NCBI GenBank assembly: GCA_934229385.1
Contig: CAKQDH010000004.1
Span: forward strand, 1-64,000
Reading direction: 5' to 3'
DNA: 64,000 nucleotides
From: an uncultured Oenococcus sp.
GTDB taxonomy: Bacteria > Bacillota > Bacilli > Lactobacillales > Lactobacillaceae
Shown: one piece after another, positions 7,373-15,411 of the stretch
How positions within the stretch are numbered: position 1 is the first letter of the stretch
Layout of the letters: each line of letters begins with the position of its first letter
Notes under the pieces: generated by a model
The model's database searches: none
The model's input: only the letters and a program-made list of their open reading frames with translations
What the model was told of the DNA's origin: nothing
Position numbers and translations under genes: made by a program

Positions 7373-8395
7373 ATGGGAAAAGAAATTTATCTTACGGGGG
7401 ACCGTCCAACAGGTAAAATGCATCTCGGACATTATGTCGGTTCTTTTAAAAACCGACTTGAAATGCAAAATTCAGGTAAATACAAGCCATTTGTAATGAT
7501 TGCAGATACCCAGGCGTTTACTGATAATGCAAGAAACCCTAAAAAAATACAAAAAAGTCTTATCGAAGTAGCTCTAGATTATTTATCAGTAGGTATTGAT
7601 CCTAAAAAGACAACTATTTTTGTTCAATCTCAAATAAAAAGCCTTTTTGAATTAACTTCTTATTTTATGAACCTAGTTTCAGTATCTAGATTAGGACGCA
7701 ACCCAACTGTTAAAACAGAAATTCAACAAAAAAATTTTAACGAATCTGTTCCAGCTGGTTTTTTCGCTTATCCTGTCAGCCAGGCAGCGGATATAACGAT
7801 TTTTAAGGCTAAAAAAGTACCTGTCGGCGATGATCAAGAACCAATGTTAGAACAAACTAGAGAATTAGTCCGCAGTTTTAATAAGGCTTATCATTCCCAT
7901 ATTCTTGTTGAACCTCAAGGAGTTTTCCCAAAAAAAGGTTTTGGAAGGATTTCCGGAACTGACGGCAATGCTAAAATGTCTAAATCATTAGGAAATGCTA
8001 TTTATTTATCTGATGATCCAAAAACTGTTGAGAAAAAAGTAAAAAGTATGTATACCGATCCTCATCATGTCCATGTTGATCAGCCAGGTAATATTAAGGG
8101 AAACGTTGTTTTCACTTATTTAGATATCTTTGATCCAGATAAAAAAACGGTAAATGAGCTTAAAGCCCATTATAAAAATGGTGGTTTAGGAGACATTAAA
8201 ATTAAAAATTATTTAATTGAAGTCTTAGAAAATTTCCTAAAACCTATAAGAGAAAGAAGGAAACAATTTTCTCAAGATATTCCTGGCGTTTTAAAAATGC
8301 TTAAAGATGGATCCGATAAAGCTAATGTTGTAGCTCAAAAAACTATCACGGAGGTCCGCCATGCAATAGGAATAGATTATTTTAAAAATTTATAA
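7373..8395 (+). CDS. trpS: Tryptophanyl-tRNA synthetase
   Basis: Class I synthetase for tRNA-Trp, 340 aa as usual for bacteria. GDRPTGKMHLGHYVGS carries the HIGH equivalent (HLGH, residues 17-20). The tryptophan-site region includes PVSQAADITIFKA and GDDQEPMLEQTRELVRSFN, and KMSKS is intact in AKMSKSLGNAI near residue 200. There is no Shine-Dalgarno sequence and TATAAT ends 7 bases before the ATG, so the message is probably leaderless. No T-box or TRAP-like leader is visible in the gap to the divergent ybaK gene. Confidence 0.97.
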   Translation: MGKEIYLTGDRPTGKMHLGHYVGSFKNRLEMQNSGKYKPFVMIADTQAFTDNARNPKKIQKSLIEVALDYLSVGIDPKKTTIFVQSQIKSLFELTSYFMNLVSVSRLGRNPTVKTEIQQKNFNESVPAGFFAYPVSQAADITIFKAKKVPVGDDQEPMLEQTRELVRSFNKAYHSHILVEPQGVFPKKGFGRISGTDGNAKMSKSLGNAIYLSDDPKTVEKKVKSMYTDPHHVHVDQPGNIKGNVVFTYLDIFDPDKKTVNELKAHYKNGGLGDIKIKNYLIEVLENFLKPIRERRKQFSQDIPGVLKMLKDGSDKANVVAQKTITEVRHAIGIDYFKNL

Positions 8396-8476
8396 TTATT
8401 TTTTATTTATTAAATCTAAACATAATAATTAAAAGTAAAGATTTCACATTAATAAAATAAAGAAGGATTAAAACTA

Positions 8477-9190
8477 ATGGTTAGTGAAAAAATACAAAAT
8501 TTATTTGATAATGCTAAAAAAATAGTTTTTATGACCGGAGCAGGGGTATCAACAGCTTCAGGAATTCCTGACTATAGAAGCAAAGGTGGGCTATACACAA
8601 ATAGCAGCTTAGACCAACCGGAATATTTACTTAGTCATACTTGTTTTGAAACTGACCCTAAACGCCAGTATGATTTTATGAAAAGGGAAATGTATTTTCC
8701 TAATGCTAAACCCAATATTATTCATCAAAAAATGGCAGATTTTGCTAAAAGGGGTAAAGCACGAGTAATAACTCAAAATGTAGATGGCCTTCATACTAAA
8801 CTTGATCCTACTACTATTGAATTTCACGGTTCTTTGTATCGGGTCTACGCTCCTAAAGATCATAAAAAGTCTCCTGTAAAAGAATATCTAAATTCCATGT
8901 ATAGAAAATCAGATCATGCTATTTTAAGACCGGATATTACTTTCTATGAAGAAATGCCCCAACATGTTGAAGAAGCCATTAAAGTTGTTTCTCAAGCTGA
9001 TATGGTCGTAGTTGTTGGCACAAGTTTTGTAGTTTACCCATTTGCAGGTTTAATAAATTATGCTAAACCTGATGTCCCAAAAATCTCCATTAATATGCAA
9101 AAAATAGGCGGTGGATCTAATATAAAACAAATTGTTGGCAATGCCGTTGATTTCTTTACGGATTTAAAAGTTAATTCAAAAATTAATTAG
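8477..9190 (+). CDS. SIR2-family NAD-dependent deacylase lacking zinc cysteines
   Basis: A 237-residue sirtuin. The NAD-binding motif GAGVSTASGIPDYRS (21-35), the TQNVDGLH loop (99-106) and catalytic His117 in FHGSLYR are intact, as is the late GTSFVVYPFAGL segment. The four structural zinc cysteines that normally follow the catalytic histidine are absent: the region reads VYAPKDHKKSPVKEYLN and the only cysteine in the protein is near residue 56. The expected activity is lysine deacylation or ADP-ribosyl transfer, with uncertain substrate. GAAGGA precedes the ATG. The stop codon overlaps the convergent HD gene by four bases. Confidence 0.88.
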   Translation: MVSEKIQNLFDNAKKIVFMTGAGVSTASGIPDYRSKGGLYTNSSLDQPEYLLSHTCFETDPKRQYDFMKREMYFPNAKPNIIHQKMADFAKRGKARVITQNVDGLHTKLDPTTIEFHGSLYRVYAPKDHKKSPVKEYLNSMYRKSDHAILRPDITFYEEMPQHVEEAIKVVSQADMVVVVGTSFVVYPFAGLINYAKPDVPKISINMQKIGGGSNIKQIVGNAVDFFTDLKVNSKIN

Positions 9191-10479
9191 TATAAATAAG
9201 GACTTTTAAATTTTATATAAATTTTATTAACTTTTGGATTAGCTAAAATTTCTTTAGGAAAGAAAAAACGTTTATCAATAGATCTTTTATTATTAATCGC
9301 TGATACTAAAGGGCTTAACTGAGAAAGCTCTTTTTTTGTTCCATCAGGATAAATAAACATAATCCCTCCCTTATAAGATTTTGGAAAGTAGCTTTCATAA
9401 GGCAAATCGGTAGCGTCATCTTCCCCCGTATAATAATCCTTATTAAATCCAAATTTAGTAATTTCTGTTTTAAAAAAATCAAGATATTTTCTGGAATAAT
9501 TATTCAAAATAATTGATTTAAACGGCTTTCGATCTAAGAACCCTTTAGAAAGAGAAGATAATATTTTATCATTGGCATGTTGCCAGATATTAATAGCCGT
9601 ATTAAAAACAGAATCATCTAAACTGAGGTATTCATTTATCGAAAGCTTGTTTCCCTTATCAAAAAGAGGCTTAATCAAATCTAGGAAAAGTTTATTCTCT
9701 TTTTTTTGTTTATATATTTTCCTAGCTCTTTTCATTAAATTCTCTAAAAGAACCTGCATACCACGAGAAACTGGATGAAAATAAACTTGTGAATACATTT
9801 GATATCTTGAAATTACATAATCTTCTATAGAGTGTAAACCAGAAATATTAAAAGCAAAACCATCCTTTATAGGAATCATTAGTCTTAAAATTCTTTCAAT
9901 ATCATATCTCCCATATTCCGTTCCAGTATAATAAGCATCCCGGAGAAGATAATCCATTCTATCAGCATCTAACTGAGAACTTATCATCTGCACTATTCTT
10001 TTATTAGGATAAGTTTTTGCAATTACAGAAGCTACTTTTTTAGGAAAATCATTTGAAACTTCTTTTAAAATTTTATTTACCTCTGTATTCGGGTCCAAAA
10101 TTATTTTTTGACTAAACTTTTCATGGTTTGTATTAAAAAGATGTTCAAATGTATGGGAATAAGCACCATGCCCAATATCATGTAATAAAGCTGATGCTTT
10201 AACTAAAAGGTCGTTTTTATCTGTTTTTTTTAAATTAAAAGAATTCTTTTTTAAAGCTTCCAACATGCGGCAAGAAATTTCATAAACACCTAACGAATGT
10301 TGAAATCTAGATTGTTCCCCCCCATGAAAAACAATATTAGCTACTCCTAAATGTTTAATTCTTCTTAAACGTTGCATTTCATGAGAATTTATCAATTTTA
10401 ATATAATTGGATCATTAACATGAATTAACCCCAAAATAGGATCAAGAAAAGCTTTTTCTTTTTTTAATGATAATCTCAT
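9187..10479 (-). CDS. HD-domain phosphohydrolase (YwfO/dGTPase-like)
   Basis: A 430-residue HD-superfamily metal-dependent phosphohydrolase related to YwfO and to SAMHD1-like dNTP triphosphohydrolases. Metal-binding residues are visible: H61 in RFQHSLGVYE, the H100-D101 pair in ALLHDIGHGAYSHTFEH, and a later aspartate in SSQLDADRMDYLLRDA. The next segment, YYTGTEYGRYDIERILR, is typical of the family. The substrate is probably a nucleoside triphosphate, by family only. The gene diverges from DUF1934 with only about 50 bases between starts, and a TATAAA box ends 8 bases before its ATG without a Shine-Dalgarno sequence. Confidence 0.88.
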   Translation of the reverse strand: MRLSLKKEKAFLDPILGLIHVNDPIILKLINSHEMQRLRRIKHLGVANIVFHGGEQSRFQHSLGVYEISCRMLEALKKNSFNLKKTDKNDLLVKASALLHDIGHGAYSHTFEHLFNTNHEKFSQKIILDPNTEVNKILKEVSNDFPKKVASVIAKTYPNKRIVQMISSQLDADRMDYLLRDAYYTGTEYGRYDIERILRLMIPIKDGFAFNISGLHSIEDYVISRYQMYSQVYFHPVSRGMQVLLENLMKRARKIYKQKKENKLFLDLIKPLFDKGNKLSINEYLSLDDSVFNTAINIWQHANDKILSSLSKGFLDRKPFKSIILNNYSRKYLDFFKTEITKFGFNKDYYTGEDDATDLPYESYFPKSYKGGIMFIYPDGTKKELSQLSPLVSAINNKRSIDKRFFFPKEILANPKVNKIYIKFKSPYLY

Positions 10480-10487
10480 AATTAAAT

Positions 10488-10524
10488 TTTATATCATTAT
10501 TAAGGAAACGATATAATTTATAAT
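10488..10524. promoter_or_regulatory. Compact divergent promoter pair, both predicted leaderless
   Basis: On the minus strand, TATAAA at 10488-10493 lies 8 bases from the HD-protein ATG. On the plus strand, two TATAAT boxes lie at 10512-10517 and 10519-10524; the second ends exactly 6 bases before the ATG at 10531, placing +1 on the A of the start codon. Neither gene has a Shine-Dalgarno sequence. Confidence 0.55.
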
Positions 10525-10530
10525 TAAGTG

Positions 10531-10977
10531 ATGGCTGAAGACGAAAAAGTACCAATTCATATAAGAATAAAGTCAAAAATTTTCCAGGGTGGAGAAGAAC
10601 AAACTATAAACCAATCTTCTTCTGGGGAAATTATAAACAAAAAAAATAACACTTCAATTATAATTTACCAGTCAAAGGGAAAAGAAGTTTGGTTAAAAAT
10701 TTCGCCTGACAGAAAAAAAGTTATTTATTCAGCTGATAAAAATCAAACTTATCTAATATATGACAGGAATACAGATTTCGTTAAATCTGAATATTTTACA
10801 CCTTACGGAACTTTTTTAGTTTATATTAAAACACAAAAAATTGAATTTAAACAAAAAAAGAAACGAGGAAAAGTTCATTTAGTTTATAAAATTTTTCAAC
10901 AAAATAAATCTATAGGAAATTTTGATTTATCCTTGATTTTCTCTCCGATGGTTAGTAAGCTAAATAAGATACATTAA
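10531..10977 (+). CDS. DUF1934 (YwiB-like) protein
   Basis: A 148-residue protein of the DUF1934/YwiB family, predicted to form a calycin-like beta-barrel. It shows the pattern of alternating strands and the conserved C-terminal GNFDLSLIFSPM. Its biochemical role is unknown. In lactobacilli the gene commonly precedes rpoE, as here (30 bases). A GTG at 10528 is in frame, but the ATG three bases later coincides with the predicted transcription start, so I prefer it. Confidence 0.85.
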   Translation: MAEDEKVPIHIRIKSKIFQGGEEQTINQSSSGEIINKKNNTSIIIYQSKGKEVWLKISPDRKKVIYSADKNQTYLIYDRNTDFVKSEYFTPYGTFLVYIKTQKIEFKQKKKRGKVHLVYKIFQQNKSIGNFDLSLIFSPMVSKLNKIH

Positions 10978-11007
10978 AATATATCTAAAATAAAGGTGTT
11001 TTAATAA

Positions 11008-11556
11008 ATGAGTCTAAAAAATTATACCAAAACACAAATTGATGAACTAAGTGATATTGAAATAGCTCGTTTAGTTCTTAATGATATACATAAAAGAACG
11101 TCTTTCTCAGATTTAACGGCAAAAATAGAAGAGATCCGTCAAACTAAATTTACCCAAAAAAAACTTCTCCAATTTTATACTGATTTAAATTCTAATGGTT
11201 CTTTTATAAGTATGGGGAAAAATCAATGGGCTTTGCGTTCTTGGTTTGCTATTGATTCTATTAATGAAACTATTCATGAAACCATGAGTAGAAAAAATAA
11301 GAAAAGAAAAAGACACGCTAAAAACACGAAAAAGAAAGTTGCTAAAACTTCCGAAAATGAAGACGAAGACGTTATAGATAGTGACGATGAAGACGTTATA
11401 GAAAGTGATGATGAAGACGAAAATTCATCTGATACAGATGAAAAAAATGATTCTTTAGATACTAAAAATTTGGGCTCCAATAATGGAGATAAAAGTTTAG
11501 ATGTTCTCAAAGACAAAAATGATCTGGATGATTTAAGTGATGGTAATAAAGATTAA
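11008..11556 (+). CDS. rpoE: DNA-directed RNA polymerase delta subunit
   Basis: The Firmicute-specific delta subunit, which speeds RNA polymerase recycling and makes transcription sensitive to initiating NTP levels. Residues 1 to ~90 form the HARE-type winged-helix domain (DELSDIEIARLVLNDIH, FTQKKLLQFYTDL, WALRSWFAID). After a basic linker (KNKKRKRHAKNTKKK) comes the acidic disordered tail, with two near-repeats of EDVIDSDDEDVIESDDEDE. At 182 aa it has the usual length. AAAGGTG lies about 10 bases before the ATG. Its place just upstream of pyrG is conserved and fits the delta subunit's role at NTP-sensing promoters. Confidence 0.95.
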   Translation: MSLKNYTKTQIDELSDIEIARLVLNDIHKRTSFSDLTAKIEEIRQTKFTQKKLLQFYTDLNSNGSFISMGKNQWALRSWFAIDSINETIHETMSRKNKKRKRHAKNTKKKVAKTSENEDEDVIDSDDEDVIESDDEDENSSDTDEKNDSLDTKNLGSNNGDKSLDVLKDKNDLDDLSDGNKD

Positions 11557-11702
11557 CTTATCTTTATAAGAATATTATTTAATATAGAAAAATTCTAAAA
11601 AAGTTTTAAGCTTATTAACTAATATTTTAATTATAAAACAAGGTTAAAATTTTCATTGTTAAATAATAAAGGGTATTTATAAGCTTAACTATAATTATAT
11701 TC

Positions 11703-11740
11703 TTGACATTATTTCATATAAATGTAGTGTAAAAAAGGGC
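11703..11740 (+). promoter_or_regulatory. pyrG promoter with 5'-GGGC initiation sequence
   Basis: TTGACA (11703-11708) is spaced 16 bases from TAGTGT (11725-11730). Six A residues then lead to GGGC at 11737-11740, the expected transcription start. An initially transcribed GGGC is the hallmark of pyrG promoters in Gram-positive bacteria where low CTP triggers reiterative addition of G residues. Confidence 0.8.
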
Positions 11741-11759
11741 ACTCAAATAATTGAGCTTG

Positions 11760-11798
11760 ACTCCTAACTTATTAATTTTTTAAGTCAGGAGTTTTTTT
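11760..11798 (+). terminator. pyrG attenuator terminator containing the Shine-Dalgarno sequence
   Basis: ACTCCTAACTTA (11760-11771) pairs with TAAGTCAGGAGT (11781-11792) over 12 positions with one mismatch, followed by a run of T that reaches the pyrG ATG. The 5' arm contains CTCCT, which slippage-made poly-G at the transcript's 5' end could pair with to prevent termination. The 3' arm contains AGGAG, the only ribosome binding site for pyrG, so the same hairpin also hides the initiation signal. Confidence 0.85.
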
Positions 11799-13460
11799 AT
11801 GAATAATAAAAAAAATAAAAAATACATATTTATTACTGGCGGTGTAGTCAGTTCATTAGGTAAAGGCATTATTGCGGCTAGTTTAGGTAGCTTGCTAAAA
11901 GCTAGAGGATTAAATGTTGCTGTACAAAAATTTGATCCATATTTGAATCCAGATCCTGGCACAATGTCTCCTTATCAACATGGAGAAACGTTTGTCACAA
12001 ATGATGGTATTGAAACCGATTTGGATTTAGGACATTATGAACGGTTTATGGACATCCAGACAAACAAATATTCTAATGTCACTTCTGGGAAAATCTATAA
12101 AGAAGTTATCGATCGAGAAAGAACAGGAAATTATTTAGGAAAAACCGTACAAGTTATTCCCCATGTTACTAACATGATCAAAGAAAAAATTATTCGGGGA
12201 ATAAAAGCATCAAAAGCTGATATTATGATTACTGAAATTGGTGGAACTATAGGAGACATTGAATCAATGGCTTTTATTGAAGCCATCCGACAAATGAAAA
12301 AAGATGTTGGTAACGATAATACCTTTTATATTCACGTCTCTTTAGTTCCTTTTCTTCATGCGGCTGGCGAATTAAAAACTAAGCCTACTCAACATTCCGT
12401 ACACGAACTAAGAGGAATGGGCATACAACCAGATATGATAGTTGTTAGAACGGAAAAGCCAATTACTAAAGAAATTAGAGATAAAATCTCGGAATTTACT
12501 GATGTTTTACCACAAGCAATTGTAGAATCCGTTAATTCAAATATTTTATACCAAATTCCTATAAGTTTATCTAGACAAAAAATGGATCAAGTTGTTTTAG
12601 ATGGCTTAAAAATTCATCATCAACCAAAACCGGATCTTTCGGTATGGAAAAAACTTATTTTTAAAATAAATCATCTTTCTACAAAAATTAAAATTGGTCT
12701 AGTTGGTAAATATACTTCTTTACCAGATGCTTACATTTCAGTTCATGAATCTCTTAAGCACGCTGGTTATGCTGTAGGTGCCAAAATTGAAATTCACAGT
12801 CTAGAATCTGAAAATATCAACAAAGATAATGTACAAGATAAACTTAAAAATATGGATGGCCTAATCATTCCTGGAGGTTTTGGAAAAAGAGGCATAGAAG
12901 GAATGATTGTTTCTATTAAATACGCAAGAAAGCACAACCTTCCATTTTTAGGAATCTGTTTGGGTATGCAGATGGCTGCTGTAGAATTTGCCAGAAATGT
13001 CCTCAATTTAAAAGATAGTAATTCTTCTGAAATGGATCCTAATACAAAGAATCCAATAGTAGGATTAATGAATTCCCAAAAGAAGATTACAAAAAAAGGT
13101 GGGACCATGAGACTAGGCGCTTATAAGGCTAAAATAAAACCTGGAACAGAAACCGCAAAAGCTTATAAAAACAAAAATATTATTTCACGTCGTCATCGTC
13201 ATCGTTATGAATTTAATAATTCTTATAGAAAAGCATTTAAAAATGCGGGTATGACTCTTGCAGGTACATCACCAGATAAATCTTTAGTTGAAATTATCGA
13301 ATACTCTAAAAATGATTTTTTTATTGGTTGCCAATTCCATCCAGAATTTTCTAGCAGACCAGACAAACCCGAAGGTCTCTATTTAGATTTTATTAAACAT
13401 GCTTTAAAAGTTTCTGAAAAAAAAGAAATAAACAATGAAAATATAAGATCGATGGAGTAA
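11799..13460 (+). CDS. pyrG: CTP synthase
   Basis: Converts UTP to CTP using glutamine and ATP, 553 aa. The N-terminal synthetase domain begins with GGVVSSLGKGI and contains DPYLNPDPGTMSPYQHGE and TEIGGTIGDIES. The C-terminal class I glutamine amidotransferase has GGFGKRG and the nucleophile Cys387 in LGICLGMQMA, with the catalytic His-x-Glu in GCQFHPEFSSRP. The only initiation signal is AGGAG inside the preceding attenuator hairpin. murA follows after 13 bases. Confidence 0.98.
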   Translation: MNNKKNKKYIFITGGVVSSLGKGIIAASLGSLLKARGLNVAVQKFDPYLNPDPGTMSPYQHGETFVTNDGIETDLDLGHYERFMDIQTNKYSNVTSGKIYKEVIDRERTGNYLGKTVQVIPHVTNMIKEKIIRGIKASKADIMITEIGGTIGDIESMAFIEAIRQMKKDVGNDNTFYIHVSLVPFLHAAGELKTKPTQHSVHELRGMGIQPDMIVVRTEKPITKEIRDKISEFTDVLPQAIVESVNSNILYQIPISLSRQKMDQVVLDGLKIHHQPKPDLSVWKKLIFKINHLSTKIKIGLVGKYTSLPDAYISVHESLKHAGYAVGAKIEIHSLESENINKDNVQDKLKNMDGLIIPGGFGKRGIEGMIVSIKYARKHNLPFLGICLGMQMAAVEFARNVLNLKDSNSSEMDPNTKNPIVGLMNSQKKITKKGGTMRLGAYKAKIKPGTETAKAYKNKNIISRRHRHRYEFNNSYRKAFKNAGMTLAGTSPDKSLVEIIEYSKNDFFIGCQFHPEFSSRPDKPEGLYLDFIKHALKVSEKKEINNENIRSME

Positions 13461-13473
13461 AATCAAATAAGTA

Positions 13474-14760
13474 ATGGCTGAAATTTTAATTAATGGTGGC
13501 AAAAAAATTCGTGGAAATATAAATATTTGCGGAGCAAAAAATTCTACAGTGGCTTTGATTCCAGCTTCTATTTTAGCTTCTAACCCTGTTCGTTTTGATA
13601 TGGTACCCGATATTTTGGATGTTTGTAACCTCCAAAATATTTTAAAATCTATGAATGTTCCTTCTTATTTTCATAACGGCTATTTAAAAATAGATCCTAC
13701 ACATATTGTAGAAGGTCCTTTACCGAAAAACGCTATTAAATCTTTACGAGCATCTTATTACTTTATGGGAGCTCTTCTAGGACGTTTTGGCAAAGCGATG
13801 GTTACTTTCCCTGGCGGAGATAACATAGGCCCACGTCCAATTGACCAACATATTAAGGGATTTAAGGCTCTTGGAGCAGAAATAAAAGAGAAAAATAATA
13901 CTATTTATATTAAATCAGGACCAAAGGGGCTCCAAGGAACAGAAATCTTTTTTGATAAGGTGTCTGTAGGGGCAACGATAAATTTAATTTTAGCCTCTGT
14001 TAGGGCAAAGGGCTTGACAGTTTTGAAAAATGTTGCTCGAGAGCCTGAAATAGTTGATTTAACTACCTTTTTAAATAATATGGGAGCTAAAATTCGAGGA
14101 GCTGGAACCAATACTATTAGAATTTTTGGTGTGTCTACATTAAAATCCAATACTATCCATACCATTATTCCTGATAGAATTGAAGCTGGAACTTATATGA
14201 CAATAGCTGCAGCTATTGGTGACGGCGTTACTATTAGAAATGTAATTCCAGAACATTTAGAGTCATTTACTTCAAAGCTAAATGAAATGGGAATCCATTT
14301 AAATATTTTTGAAGATAAAATTTACATACCAAAAGTTGAGAAAATAAAGCCCGTGACAATTACTACTGCTCCATATCCTGGTTTTGCTACTGATTTACAA
14401 CAACCAGTTTCCCCTTTATTAATGAAAGCAAAAGGGTTTTCAACAATTATTGATCCGATTTACCCTCATAGAATGGCCCATATAAACGAATTAAGAAAAA
14501 TGGGCGGAGATATTTCAGTTTTAAAAAGCGGAATAATTCAAATTAATTATTCCCCGCGTTTACACGCAAATCAAGTCAAAGCTTCTGAAATCCGGGGAGG
14601 AGCTTGTCTTCTTATTGCAGCTTTAATGGTGAAGGGGAAAACTACAATTACAAATGCTGATCATATTTTAAGAGGATACGAAAAAATCGGAAAAAAACTA
14701 ATTAACGTTGGTGCTTCTATTAAAGTTTATAATCACAACGAAAACAAAGTAAGATCTTGA
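13474..14760 (+). CDS. murA: UDP-N-acetylglucosamine 1-carboxyvinyltransferase (Asp active-site variant)
   Basis: First committed enzyme of peptidoglycan synthesis, adding enolpyruvate to UDP-GlcNAc; 428 aa. Landmarks are GAKNSTVALIPASIL with the conserved Lys22, the active-site loop near residue 115, and GYEKIGKKLINVGA at the C-terminus. The loop reads FPGGDNIGPRPIDQHI, so the position that is cysteine in E. coli (Cys115) is Asp116. This substitution also occurs in mycobacteria and other naturally fosfomycin-insensitive MurA enzymes. It lies in a pyrG-murA-rpmE2 order typical of lactobacilli. Confidence 0.96.
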   Translation: MAEILINGGKKIRGNINICGAKNSTVALIPASILASNPVRFDMVPDILDVCNLQNILKSMNVPSYFHNGYLKIDPTHIVEGPLPKNAIKSLRASYYFMGALLGRFGKAMVTFPGGDNIGPRPIDQHIKGFKALGAEIKEKNNTIYIKSGPKGLQGTEIFFDKVSVGATINLILASVRAKGLTVLKNVAREPEIVDLTTFLNNMGAKIRGAGTNTIRIFGVSTLKSNTIHTIIPDRIEAGTYMTIAAAIGDGVTIRNVIPEHLESFTSKLNEMGIHLNIFEDKIYIPKVEKIKPVTITTAPYPGFATDLQQPVSPLLMKAKGFSTIIDPIYPHRMAHINELRKMGGDISVLKSGIIQINYSPRLHANQVKASEIRGGACLLIAALMVKGKTTITNADHILRGYEKIGKKLINVGASIKVYNHNENKVRS

Positions 14761-14852
14761 ATTTTCATATGGAAATTGTTAATATGTTTAGGATTAAATT
14801 TTATTTATAAAAAATTCATCTTTTTTAAAATAATATAAGGAGAAAAATCGTA

Positions 14853-15095
14853 ATGAAAGTAAAAATTCATCCAAATTATCGTAATGTTGTATTTGTTGAT
14901 ACAAGTACTGGCACGAAGTTTTTAGCAGGATCTACTGCAAAATCACAAGGCAAAACCGACTACAAAGGTAAGACTTATCCTTTAGTAAGAGTTGAAATTT
15001 CTTCTGCTTCTCACTCCTTTTATACTGGAAAACAAAAAGCAAATCAGGCAGATGGGCCGGTAGATAAATTTAATAAAAAATATGGATTTAAATAA
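14853..15095 (+). CDS. rpmE2: 50S ribosomal protein L31 type B
   Basis: An 80-residue ribosomal protein of the zinc-independent form: [20 protein letters not shown] with no cysteines and the C-terminal [17 protein letters not shown] lies about 10 bases before the ATG. In Firmicutes that have both types, the cysteine-free type B replaces the zinc form when zinc is scarce. No zinc-form copy is in this window. A strong terminator follows. Confidence 0.96.
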   Translation: MKVKIHPNYRNVVFVDTSTGTKFLAGSTAKSQGKTDYKGKTYPLVRVEISSASHSFYTGKQKANQADGPVDKFNKKYGFK

Positions 15096-15228
15096 ATTTA
15101 ATTAATATAATTAATTAATATAATATAGTTAAGACAAATTCTTTTAATTTCTAAAATTAAAAGGTAAATATAAAATAAAAAATGAATATTATTTTAATTA
15201 ATTAAAACAGAACATACTCTGCCTTAAT

Positions 15229-15256
15229 AAAAAAGTTGCTAATAGGCAACTTTTTT
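15229..15256 (+). terminator. Rho-independent terminator after rpmE2
   Basis: GTTGC (15235-15239) pairs with GCAAC (15246-15250), extended by A-T pairs and followed by six T. It lies about 135 bases after rpmE2 and closes the rpoE-pyrG-murA-rpmE2 region. Confidence 0.8.
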
Positions 15257-15411
15257 ATTTTATTCTATCGTTACAAGTTTAATAATTAATAAAAATTATA
15301 AAAATTTTTTAAGCGTTTAAAATAAAACAATTTATAATATTAAAATGGTTATTTAAAAACTGTTACTATATGATGTAAATAATATAATTTCATAAAAAAT
15401 TAAGGATGAAA

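Noticed and set aside
15309-15324. cre-like AAGCGTT core upstream of pepD
   Set aside because: TTTAAGCGTTTAAA lacks the outer TG and CA of the consensus (two mismatches) and such A/T-flanked cores are expected by chance here.
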